A stretch of 6,948 nucleotides of DNA. It comes from Nitrospirales bacterium (lineage in GTDB: Bacteria > Nitrospirota > Nitrospiria > Nitrospirales > UBA8639). A program made the translations under genes and the position numbers. The stretch is from contig JACDDF010000120.1 in NCBI GenBank assembly GCA_013817135.1, positions 1-6,948 on the forward strand, written 5' to 3'. The first letter of the stretch is position 1; every line of letters starts with the position of its first letter. Under the pieces are notes generated by a model that ran no database searches, was not told where the DNA came from, and worked only from the letters and a program-made list of their open reading frames with translations. Shown piece by piece: positions 1 through 6,352 of this stretch.

Positions 1-235
1 CATCTGAAGTGTCTTCAGCGACACCAACCATACCTTTCAATCCCCCTGTCTTCGAACGACTCAGGTGGCAGGTAACTCCTTCAATCTTTGGATCATCAAA
101 CGCTTCAATGACAATTTTGTGATCAGGGCCTAAAAAATTAAATTTGGTATCTACACTTCCAATTTCTTCAGCACATACACCAGAAACGAGCAATGTGGAG
201 TAGACCAAAGTCATCATCAAAGTATTGGTGTTCAT
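1..235 (-). CDS. creA: CreA family secreted protein, N-terminal part (cut by left window edge)
   Basis: The ATG at 235-233 opens a reading frame that stays open to base 1 (78 codons visible; the C-terminal half lies outside). Residues 1-22 look like a Sec signal peptide: a short polar start, a hydrophobic core, and a likely cleavage site after V-C-A, before E-E. The mature start [19 protein letters not shown], followed by an EAFDDP motif, a [11 protein letters not shown] motif and AEDTSD, matches E. coli CreA almost residue for residue in these blocks. CreA is a small periplasmic protein of about 150-160 residues and unknown biochemical function. Its name comes from the E. coli creABCD operon, but CreA itself is not the regulator. 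AGGAG at 245-249, 9 nt before the ATG, is a good ribosome binding site. It shares the strand of the upstream operon, but the 436-nt gap argues for separate transcription. The family assignment is very secure. Confidence 0.95.
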   Translation of the reverse strand, partial: MNTNTLMMTLVYSTLLVSGVCAEEIGSVDTKFNFLGPDHKIVIEAFDDPKIEGVTCHLSRSKTGGLKGMVGVAEDTSD

Positions 236-269
236 CGATCGTCTCTCCTGCAAAGGGCAAATGTGTGGC

Positions 270-279
270 TGTCCGGACA
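270..279. repeat. Perfect 10-bp palindrome TGTCCGGACA in the creA leader
   Basis: TGTCCGGACA reads the same on both strands and ends about 34 nt before the creA start codon. If the candidate promoter at 289-317 is real, this site lies just downstream of the transcription start, where a repressor could block it. A palindrome this short can also arise by chance, and no regulator is identified. Confidence 0.35.
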
Positions 280-288
280 ACTTGTATG

Positions 289-317
289 AATATACACTCT
301 ACGCGACTAGGAGTCCT
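289..317 (-). promoter_or_regulatory. Candidate sigma70-type promoter for creA
   Basis: On the minus strand, TATATT (289-294) matches the -10 consensus at five of six positions. Exactly 17 nt upstream is AGGACT (312-317), which matches the -35 consensus at only the central GAC. Transcription would start near 282 and give a leader of roughly 45 nt. The -35 match is weak, so the call rests mainly on the -10 box, the spacing and the position before creA. Confidence 0.3.
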
Positions 318-319
318 AG
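307..319. repeat. 13-bp inverted repeat CTAGGA-G-TCCTAG
   Basis: Two perfect 6-bp arms (307-312 and 314-319) flank one central base. Two further outer pairs (304/322 and 305/321) match across a single mismatch at 306/320. It covers the candidate -35 box of creA, a position where a dimeric regulator could act as operator or activator site. The function is inferred from position only. Confidence 0.35.
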
Positions 320-521
320 GCGACAGTAGATAAATTCTACGAACCGTTATCGAAGACTTCTAATTTCAGCCGATGAACGGGCAAGACGTAGTGGGCCATG
401 TTGGGGACACCGATAATTCTTCATTGGACAGGTGAAAAATATGACCACTGGTTGGAACGAATATCCTTGGAGCGTTAAAGCTGGTTGAAATATCAGAGAA
501 ACCATGATCATAGCCACATTG

Positions 522-537
522 GCCAAATCCCTTTGGC
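522..537. repeat. Short perfect hairpin, 6-bp stem with 4-nt loop
   Basis: GCCAAA (522-527) and TTTGGC (532-537) are perfect inverted arms around TCCC. The hairpin lies about 135 nt downstream of the last operon gene on the minus strand. No run of T follows it on either strand, so it does not qualify as an intrinsic terminator. It could stabilise an mRNA 3' end or be chance. Confidence 0.3.
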
Positions 538-671
538 TTAATGCGCCGATTGAGAAAATACGGTTTAGGCAATTGATCCGATCATGATTCGGGTGCATGA
601 TAAACATATCAAGGCTGGGCTTCTTTTTTGAAAGAATCCTCCATTCTCCGTTGAAAAACAAGGTAACAATC

Positions 672-2030
672 TTATCGTTCAAAGGGATTGAAGAGAATTT
701 CTTTGGAGGAATCCTTTTCGGAAGAAGACCTTTGATAGGTCGATTTCTCGTCCTCCAACCGCATGACATCATAAATGAGGTACCCATTGACTGCTCGAGC
801 CGATTCGCGGACCCATCCCATGGCTAAAAAAATGATCACGGTCAACCCCGCCAACGTCATCAACATTGACGCCATTCGTCGAGGCGTTCCGGACGCGATA
901 GCCAAAATAGAGACGGGGGACATGCGACCAAAGGCTCGCAAGGCATAGAGCCAATTTCCAAAACCAAAAATGACAAGTCCGGAAAGGGCATAGTATTTAT
1001 ACGGTTGCATCTTTCCCAGTGGATTAATTTCCTGATCTGTCAGACGATTGAGAAAAGGGATATGCTGCAATTGATAAGGCATGGCCAACATCATGGCGGC
1101 GAGCAGGATGACGATGAGTGATAACGGCATGAATCCGGAACAGGAAGAAGGTGGATTTGGCTTGGACCGCACCATCTGAATGATATAGAGAGAACCCACC
1201 AGGATTAACAGCCCATACAATAAGGCTACCACATCAAAAAGCCAGGAACGCTCCCCTAGCATGACGGTATAAAAGGCTTGAGGCTGCCCATAACGCAGAT
1301 GAAGCAAATATTGGTAGCCCACGACCGGCATAACCAGAAGAGCGCCATATCCAATTAAAAAACAATAGCTCCCCCCTTTGTGAAAGAACGTTCGATCCGT
1401 CTCGGTGGTAGACTTCAGATAACCGATTGCGCAAATTCCCGCCAGGGCAAATCCTGCCCAGGTCAGATTGCCGAACCACCGGTGAAGATCCAGATGAATC
1501 ATCGTGGGATTGAAGATGTTGTCCCACGCGCTATATACGGGATGTGGTGTCAGCATATAGGAGGCGGTAACATCGATCATAAACATGGCCGTCAATGCAC
1601 AACCGGCCGCAAGCCAGACAAACGCCAGATGCGCCTTTCGTCTCCACCCGTTCTGCCCCCATTCCCAGAGGTAGTACCAGGCATAGGCAAAAATCGCTTC
1701 TCCTAAAAACAATGCCGCCTCTCCTAAAAATGGCCAAAACATCACCTGGAAAATCCGATGCCAAAATTGAGGCCAATAGATGTTCAAAGCAAACACCAGC
1801 ACAACGCCAAAAAATGAAATCGTTGCTGTCGATAACACCAGACTAAAGGCAATGAGGCGAGCCAGCCGGTCGAACCATTCCTTACGGGTCACATAGCTGC
1901 AGGTCGCCGTGACAGCGCCGATCAGGGAGGATCCCACAATGAATGTGGCAAACAGGCTATGGAGGAGGGCAGAGGTCGCAATCGCGACACGTCCCACCGA
2001 CAGGGATATCCCCAGAGGTTCAAGGGGCAT
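672..2030 (-). CDS. Cytochrome bd superfamily (CydA-like) membrane protein, second paralogue, keeps the helix-3 glutamates
   Basis: This is a 452-residue protein with about ten hydrophobic segments and a hydrophilic C-terminal tail (about 424-452). It belongs to the cytochrome bd subunit I superfamily. His24 in helix 1 matches the E. coli CydA His19 region, and His183 after the motif NPT (174-176) matches the His186 region. Glu104 and Glu111 in helix 3 match the Glu99/Glu107 pair. MGWVRESAR (404-412) occupies the place of the GWxxxExGRQPW segment with Glu445. The long quinol loop of true CydA is reduced to about 20 residues, GRQPW reads ARAVN, and the FRIM segment carrying Met393 is not found. 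It may therefore bind hemes and possibly oxygen, but probably does not oxidise quinol itself. I chose the ATG at 2030 (11-nt overlap with the upstream gene; AAGGA about 12 nt before it) over a TTG at 2072, which would cause a 53-nt overlap and has no clear ribosome binding site. Superfamily membership is firm; the enzymatic role is inferred. Confidence 0.85.
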   Translation of the reverse strand: MPLEPLGISLSVGRVAIATSALLHSLFATFIVGSSLIGAVTATCSYVTRKEWFDRLARLIAFSLVLSTATISFFGVVLVFALNIYWPQFWHRIFQVMFWPFLGEAALFLGEAIFAYAWYYLWEWGQNGWRRKAHLAFVWLAAGCALTAMFMIDVTASYMLTPHPVYSAWDNIFNPTMIHLDLHRWFGNLTWAGFALAGICAIGYLKSTTETDRTFFHKGGSYCFLIGYGALLVMPVVGYQYLLHLRYGQPQAFYTVMLGERSWLFDVVALLYGLLILVGSLYIIQMVRSKPNPPSSCSGFMPLSLIVILLAAMMLAMPYQLQHIPFLNRLTDQEINPLGKMQPYKYYALSGLVIFGFGNWLYALRAFGRMSPVSILAIASGTPRRMASMLMTLAGLTVIIFLAMGWVRESARAVNGYLIYDVMRLEDEKSTYQRSSSEKDSSKEILFNPFER

Positions 2031-3207
2031 GAAACGCTTCGTTCCTTTCTGGTGATTCCGTTTGATGTTCAATGATTCCGTAAATTGTGTCCGGTCCTCT
2101 TGCCACTTCTCGAATTGTCCCCATCGTCAAATAGAGAATCAGGGAAGCCGCGCCGAGAACCATGACTGAGCCATGAACGAAAGGGGTGTTCAGCGAGGGG
2201 GTTGAATGCCGTATCCATACCGGAAACACATAGGAGAGATACCAACCCGTTTGGACAAGCACGATAAGACTGATGAGGCGCCGATAATAAGGAAACGGGG
2301 CTAGGACCACCAACAGGCAGAGCATCAACACATACAAGCCCTCTCCCAAATAGGAATGCCCCCGGTCGACATGCACGGACCGAAAGATGAGGTGACTGCC
2401 CAGGAGCAGCAGAGCCAGGAGGATGAATTGCCCTATGACCAGTATGATGGAGCCGCCTGCTAAAAGTTCTTGTTGCACATCCGGCCGGACGGTTTGAATT
2501 TGATAGGCATAGACAAATCCAGACACAGGTTGAATCATCAAGCTGACAATTCCGATGGACATTCCTGTTTTCAACACCATGAGATAATAACCGGCATCAT
2601 TCCCGAGATGCCGATTGTTCCATAAACGCCAGCCGGCATAAGCAGCCATCACATACCCTGCAATGACCAGGTTCCCGAAGAATCGGTGAACCATCAAGGG
2701 CAACCAAGTGGGATTCCACAATCTGGCCCATCCGGTCTCCTGTTCGACAGGAGTCAACATATAGGAGCCGATTCCGTCGAGAATCCCGGCCCAGACGAGA
2801 ATCAATGCGGCGGCTGCCCCTCCCAACACGATATGCCAGGTAATACTTTTAGAACGGAACCAATCCCAAAAATGGTAATAGGGATAGAGACACAACAGCT
2901 GAATAAAAAACACAACCAGGGCAAGATGCAACGGAGCCCGGAAATGGTTGAACAACAGGCTGTTGGTCAAAGGAAAGAGCCCGATAAATAATTCCAGCAT
3001 GAAGACAGCCAGGACGATGCTGGTTGTATAGGTCACCAACGTAAATCGGGTGATCAAATAGGCCACATCAGTAAAGTGGGGGCGTGTGCGCCCCAGTCCT
3101 TCCGCGATGGGAGCAAGGACCATGAATCCCACACCCAGACTGGCCAGCGTGATGTGAGCCAAACTGAAAAGTGCGACCCAAAAGCTTGAATTGGTCATCA
3201 TGTCCAT
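2020..3207 (-). CDS. Cytochrome bd superfamily (CydA-like) membrane protein, first paralogue, lacks the helix-3 glutamates
   Basis: This is a 395-residue, strongly hydrophobic protein with about ten membrane segments, much shorter than E. coli CydA (about 520). It is a paralogue of the next gene: both share SYMLTP, an NPT motif followed by HRxFGNL (His174 here), a helix-1 histidine (His18), and a C-terminal MGxxRExxR motif (362-370, Glu367). Lining up the shared W-[ED]-W and SYMLTP blocks places Ala96 and Gln103 where the paralogue has its two helix-3 glutamates, so the heme d/proton pocket seems lost. Extra histidines 88 and 94 sit at that end of helix 3. The quinol loop is only about 15 residues. 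It probably acts as a heme-carrying or structural partner (inference). The start is uncertain within MDMM: no clear ribosome binding site is visible, and a stop codon closes the frame 24 nt upstream. It follows the cytochrome c gene after 32 nt and overlaps the next gene by 11 nt. Confidence 0.83.
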   Translation of the reverse strand: MDMMTNSSFWVALFSLAHITLASLGVGFMVLAPIAEGLGRTRPHFTDVAYLITRFTLVTYTTSIVLAVFMLELFIGLFPLTNSLLFNHFRAPLHLALVVFFIQLLCLYPYYHFWDWFRSKSITWHIVLGGAAAALILVWAGILDGIGSYMLTPVEQETGWARLWNPTWLPLMVHRFFGNLVIAGYVMAAYAGWRLWNNRHLGNDAGYYLMVLKTGMSIGIVSLMIQPVSGFVYAYQIQTVRPDVQQELLAGGSIILVIGQFILLALLLLGSHLIFRSVHVDRGHSYLGEGLYVLMLCLLVVLAPFPYYRRLISLIVLVQTGWYLSYVFPVWIRHSTPSLNTPFVHGSVMVLGAASLILYLTMGTIREVARGPDTIYGIIEHQTESPERNEAFHAP

Positions 3208-3239
3208 CGAATCTGCAAAGTAATAATACGATCAGGCCT

Positions 3240-3743
3240 TTACTCTGTTTGCCCGGATTCCTGAGGGAATGCTTTGAAAGTGGGCGAATCAACCAGAGAA
3301 CGAACAAATGACACCAACATCCACCGTTCTTCACGACTCAGAAATTTGTCGAAGGCGGGCATCACCTTTTCTCCGTTCGTTACAATGCCATACAGCTCAT
3401 CATCCGGCTTTTGCTGAACGGCAGGAGCCTGAAGATTGGCCGGTAACTCAGGAAGAAAACCCGCCACCGGCCCGTCTCCTATTCCTTCGGGTCCATGACA
3501 ATGGCTGCAATTGATGGAGAACAGATGTGCGCCATCATTGGCCTGCTCCAAGGATGTGTGGGAGGAGGGCGGCCTGACTTGCGGGATGCTTCCTTCGGGA
3601 GAATGCAAACGAGGAGCCTCCTGAGATGAGAATGAGGGTTGTTCCTCCATATCTTTCGGACATCCCCACAACAGAACCCCGGTGCTGATCACCAACACCA
3701 TGGAGAGACACCTGCGGCATCCGGCGAGAACGTTCGGCTTCAT
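3240..3743 (-). CDS. actE: Monoheme cytochrome c lipoprotein, ActE-like
   Basis: This is a 167-residue exported lipoprotein. A basic N-terminus (RR at 10-11) and hydrophobic core lead to a lipobox L25-W26-G27-Cys28, so the mature protein should be lipid-anchored at Cys28 outside the cytoplasmic membrane. A proline/serine-rich linker (about 29-66) tethers one class I cytochrome c domain. The heme is attached at CSHCH (79-83) and Met128 in VMPAF is the likely axial ligand. ACIII contains such a monoheme lipoprotein (ActE), and the gene position directly after the DUF3341 gene agrees. It should pass electrons from the Fe-S/quinol module to a soluble carrier or to the bd-like subunits encoded next. 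The start is clear: AGGAGG lies 3-4 nt before the ATG, and only 11 nt separate it from the upstream stop. Monoheme cytochromes are widespread, so the ActE name rests on context; the heme and lipobox calls are direct. Confidence 0.9.
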   Translation of the reverse strand: MKPNVLAGCRRCLSMVLVISTGVLLWGCPKDMEEQPSFSSQEAPRLHSPEGSIPQVRPPSSHTSLEQANDGAHLFSINCSHCHGPEGIGDGPVAGFLPELPANLQAPAVQQKPDDELYGIVTNGEKVMPAFDKFLSREERWMLVSFVRSLVDSPTFKAFPQESGQTE

Positions 3744-3754
3744 AGCCCTCCTGT

Positions 3755-4303
3755 TTATACGTGGTCGGCAATCGTCCGAATTTCCACTTCGGACGCTCCC
3801 GCCTCCTGAAGAAGACGGGAAACGGATTCAGCCTTGGCTGTATCGTCTCCAACCTGAATAGAAAGACCCACCGCTCCTTCATCAATGCGCGGGTCCTGAC
3901 GAATCCCTGACTGTTGCTTGAAGCCAATTTTGACCGCCATCGCCAAAAAGGTCACGACAATCGCCACCAGCATCATCGTTTCATAGGAAATAATACCCAC
4001 GACCGGAATACTCACAATGGGTTTCCCTCCGGTCACCAAGGGATATAACCACGCCGTTCCCGCAGCGAAAAATATTCCCACTCCGATCCCGACGACCCCT
4101 CCCATGATCGTGATGCGATGGAGCGGGATTCCCCCAGGTTTATTCAGCAACGGCGTTTCCAGCGGAAGAGGCGACAACACTTCCATCAGAGCATCCGGAA
4201 TCCCTTGGCTCCGTAATTGGTCCAGCACCGGGGAAAGAGAGGTCTTCGGATCAAAGAGTCCCAGGATGACGTGTTGCTCAGCCATGTCAGTGGTGTTGTC
4301 CAT
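3755..4303 (-). CDS. actD: DUF3341 membrane protein, ActD-like
   Basis: This is a 182-residue protein with the ActD/DUF3341 layout. A soluble N-terminal part starts with the family-typical GLFD near residue 15. Two membrane helices follow (about 64-87 and 104-126), with the typical GGKPIVSIPV segment between them, and then a soluble C-terminal part. In ACIII structures ActD packs against the NrfD-like subunit; it carries no cofactor and its role is structural or unknown. None of the usual cofactor motifs is visible here. I chose the ATG at 4303 because GGAAG stands 5-7 nt upstream. A TTG at 4315 has weaker support, and the ATG at 4285 would sit just past the upstream stop codon. The chosen start overlaps the end of the NrfD-like gene by 17 nt, suggesting translational coupling. 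Presence of this family directly after an NrfD gene is one of the strongest signs that the operon is ACIII-related. Confidence 0.9.
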   Translation of the reverse strand: MDNTTDMAEQHVILGLFDPKTSLSPVLDQLRSQGIPDALMEVLSPLPLETPLLNKPGGIPLHRITIMGGVVGIGVGIFFAAGTAWLYPLVTGGKPIVSIPVVGIISYETMMLVAIVVTFLAMAVKIGFKQQSGIRQDPRIDEGAVGLSIQVGDDTAKAESVSRLLQEAGASEVEIRTIADHV

Positions 4304-5615
4304 GCGTTCTTCCAAATTTTTCTTCCCAGATCGAAATGACCGGCACGAATTTTATTGCAAGAGAATAGAGCAGGAGGGCTAAGGCCAAGGTTCCAGTCAG
4401 AATGGTCAACTCAATGAACGAGGGAAAGTAGTCAACCCATTGAAAGGACAGCCGGGGATGACCGAGAGGGGGCACGATAATGAGCATGCGCTCCATGTAC
4501 ATGCCGATATTGATGAACAGTCCAATGATCATGAGTCCTAATGGCCATCGTCGAAATCGTGGCCACACCAGGGTTATCAAGGGAAGGACATAAATACAAT
4601 TCACCATAAACCAAAATGGCACAGCATAACTTCCATAAAGGAGAGAATCCTGCACGGCGATATGTTCGGGAATCTTTCCATACCAGACCGTTAACTGTTC
4701 CGAAAAATACAGCCAGGCCAGAAGCAATGTCGTGACGACCATCAATTGTCCAATTTTTTCAAAGTGTTCAGTGCGAACGTAATCATGCAAATGATACACC
4801 TTCCGGAGGACGTAAAGACCGATGACCACCATGCCCAGCCCCGAGTGCACGGCTCCAACGACAAAATAGGGAGCAAAAATTGTCGAATGCCAGCCCGGAA
4901 CAAGCGCCATGCCGAAATCAAACCCGACGATGGAATGCACCGAAATCATGACCATCACGATCAACGGGGTAATAATGCGTATAGCGGTTTCCAATGTGTA
5001 CCATTGCGCTTGTGATCCATGCCATCCCATCGCCAACCAGCGATACACCGTTTTTCTCCATCCCTGAATCCGATTGCGCGCCAGAGCAAAATCGGGAATG
5101 AGGGGCAGATAAATATAAATGGTGCTCGCGGTGGCATAAGTAAGGATTGCCGTGGCATCCCACATGAGCGGAGATCGGAAATTCGGCCAAATACCCCGTT
5201 GATTGGGATAAGGAATCAGATAGTAAAACAGCCACACCCGCCCCAGATGGTAGAAGATAAAAAGCGCCGTCACGATAAGTGCCACCATGGTCATGAGCTC
5301 TGCCATGCGTGTGACCGGTCTGCGCCATTCCGCATTCGTTAATCGCAGCACTCCTGAGATAAAGGTTCCGGAATGACTGACACCGATCCAATACACGAAG
5401 GAGCCGATATACGATCCCCAAAAAATGGGGTGATGCAAATTAGTCTGCCCGATTCCCGTTTGAATTTGGTACGTCCACGCTCCTAGGCCGGCTGCAACGA
5501 AACACCCCAGTATTCCCACCCAGAGAAAATATCTCCAGGTGGTCGTTTGGAGCGGCGCGAGAAGATCCCGATTGATCTGAGGAATTTCCTCCCACCCGGT
5601 CGGCTTGTTCGTCAC
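4287..5615 (-). CDS. actC: NrfD/PsrC-family quinol-interacting membrane protein, ActC-like
   Basis: This is a 442-residue protein with about ten membrane helices and no signal peptide, of usual length for ActC. The ACIII-type NrfD hallmarks are present: WIGVSHSGTFIS (76-87), the helix ending FYHLGRVW (121-128), and the segment PYPNQRGIWPNFRSPLMWD (135-153), which is very close to the same stretch of known ActC proteins. NrfD-type subunits bind quinol near the outer membrane face and exchange electrons with the neighbouring Fe-S protein. His81, His123 and Asp153 are the conserved polar residues I would place around the quinone and proton path. The start is GTG, sharing GTGA with the stop of the Fe-S gene (4-nt overlap), with GGAG 9 nt upstream. 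This gene is the likely quinol site of the complex, because the bd-like subunits lack one. Family assignment is secure. Confidence 0.95.
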   Translation of the reverse strand: MTNKPTGWEEIPQINRDLLAPLQTTTWRYFLWVGILGCFVAAGLGAWTYQIQTGIGQTNLHHPIFWGSYIGSFVYWIGVSHSGTFISGVLRLTNAEWRRPVTRMAELMTMVALIVTALFIFYHLGRVWLFYYLIPYPNQRGIWPNFRSPLMWDATAILTYATASTIYIYLPLIPDFALARNRIQGWRKTVYRWLAMGWHGSQAQWYTLETAIRIITPLIVMVMISVHSIVGFDFGMALVPGWHSTIFAPYFVVGAVHSGLGMVVIGLYVLRKVYHLHDYVRTEHFEKIGQLMVVTTLLLAWLYFSEQLTVWYGKIPEHIAVQDSLLYGSYAVPFWFMVNCIYVLPLITLVWPRFRRWPLGLMIIGLFINIGMYMERMLIIVPPLGHPRLSFQWVDYFPSFIELTILTGTLALALLLYSLAIKFVPVISIWEEKFGRTHGQHH

Positions 5616-6352
5616 TCCGAGAGTCTCCGCAAATAGGTGACGGAAGGATGCGTGCCGAGGGATTCGAGAAGATGAAATCCTCTTCCATTGTTTTTCAGAT
5701 GAGCGACGCGGCTTTCAGGATCATTGGCGTCCCCAAAGATCAGTGCGGAGGTCGGACAGGATTGCACGCATGCCGGTGTGATGTCTCCGTCTTTCACCCG
5801 GCGACCTTCTTTTTCAGCCGTTTCTTTTCCTGTTCGAATGCGCTGCACGCAAAAAGTACATTTTTCCATCACGCCACCCGATCGTACGGTCACATCAGGA
5901 TTGAGCTGCTCCGCCAACGGCTCATCCCAATGGGGATCGAACCAATTAAATTGGCGGGCGACATAGGGACAGTTATTCCCGCAGTATCGAACTCCAATGC
6001 ACCGGTTATAGACTTGGGCATTCAACCCCTCCGGGGTGTGATATGAGGCATATACGGGGCAAACTGGTTCACAGGGAGCATCGTCACAGTGTTGACACAT
6101 GACAGGAAGGAATTTGGCTTTGACATCGGGATACTCTCCTTCCCAATACCGTTCGATTCGAATCCAGTTGATGGCTCGTCCCTGGGCCGCTTCCTCCTCG
6201 CCGCTAATGCGAATATTATTTTCCGCATGACAGGCCAGGACACAGGCCTCACACCCGGTGCACCTATCAAGATCCACGACCATTTCCCATTTATAGGGTG
6301 ATGCCGCCTTTTTTGAATAACCTTCCACTGCCTGATTTTCCTGATTCATCAT
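5612..6352 (-). CDS. Four-cluster ferredoxin subunit, matching the Fe-S half of ActB (PsrB/DmsB-like)
   Basis: This is a 246-residue electron-transfer subunit with four cysteine groups: C31, C34, C37, C41; C86, C89, C94, C98; C118, C124, C128; and C165, C168, C195, C199. The third group reads CIGVRYCGNNCPY, where Val121 replaces the second cysteine. Fifteen cysteines predict three [4Fe-4S] and one [3Fe-4S] cluster, exactly the set known for ACIII ActB. The flanking VYNRC and FNWFDP are also ActB-like. It should wire the NrfD quinol site to the molybdopterin-like subunit and the cytochrome. No signal peptide is visible, so if it works outside the membrane it must be exported together with a Tat-signalled partner. 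The upstream stop and this start share ATGA. GGAGG lies 3 nt before the first ATG and 6 nt before a second ATG at 6349, so translation may begin at either. NarH/NxrB was considered, but those are far longer. Confidence 0.95.
   Translation of the reverse strand: MMNQENQAVEGYSKKAASPYKWEMVVDLDRCTGCEACVLACHAENNIRISGEEEAAQGRAINWIRIERYWEGEYPDVKAKFLPVMCQHCDDAPCEPVCPVYASYHTPEGLNAQVYNRCIGVRYCGNNCPYVARQFNWFDPHWDEPLAEQLNPDVTVRSGGVMEKCTFCVQRIRTGKETAEKEGRRVKDGDITPACVQSCPTSALIFGDANDPESRVAHLKNNGRGFHLLESLGTHPSVTYLRRLSE

Larger units (their letters stand above)
236..671. other. 436-nt non-coding stretch between the operon and creA
   Basis: I see no gene, tRNA or rRNA here. Short open frames exist on both strands, but their translations resemble no family I know and have no ribosome binding site, and the longest overlaps the end of the upstream bd-like gene. 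The stretch is visibly more AT-rich than the coding regions. From the minus-strand point of view it contains the 3' flank of the operon, two short hairpins (621-636 and 522-537) without a U tract, and the upstream region of creA with two short palindromes. Confidence 0.7.

Noticed and set aside
621..636. Inverted repeat TTCTTT-TTTG-AAAGAA 36 nt after the last operon gene, considered as terminator
   Set aside because: The stem is almost all A-T, and on the minus strand it is followed by GCCCAGCC rather than a T run, so it is not a credible intrinsic terminator.
347..787. 146-codon open frame on the minus strand, plus a 68-codon frame (366-572) within its span
   Set aside because: The larger one overlaps the end of the bd-like gene by more than 100 nt in another frame. 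The smaller one starts with TTG and has a stop just upstream. Neither has a ribosome binding site or a recognisable family.
2031..2072. TTG start at 2072 adding 14 residues to the second bd-like protein
   Set aside because: It has no clear ribosome binding site and would enlarge the overlap to 53 nt. The ATG at 2030 fits better, with a Shine-Dalgarno-like AAGGA upstream.
2053..2081. Direct repeat TGATTCCGT twice, 20 bp apart
   Set aside because: It is only 9 bp long and inside coding sequence, with no further copies noticed nearby. Likely chance.
5648..6046. 132-codon plus-strand frame opposite the Fe-S gene, and similar plus-strand frames opposite the other genes
   Set aside because: They lie antisense to genes with unmistakable family motifs and show no own motifs or ribosome binding sites; they are shadows.
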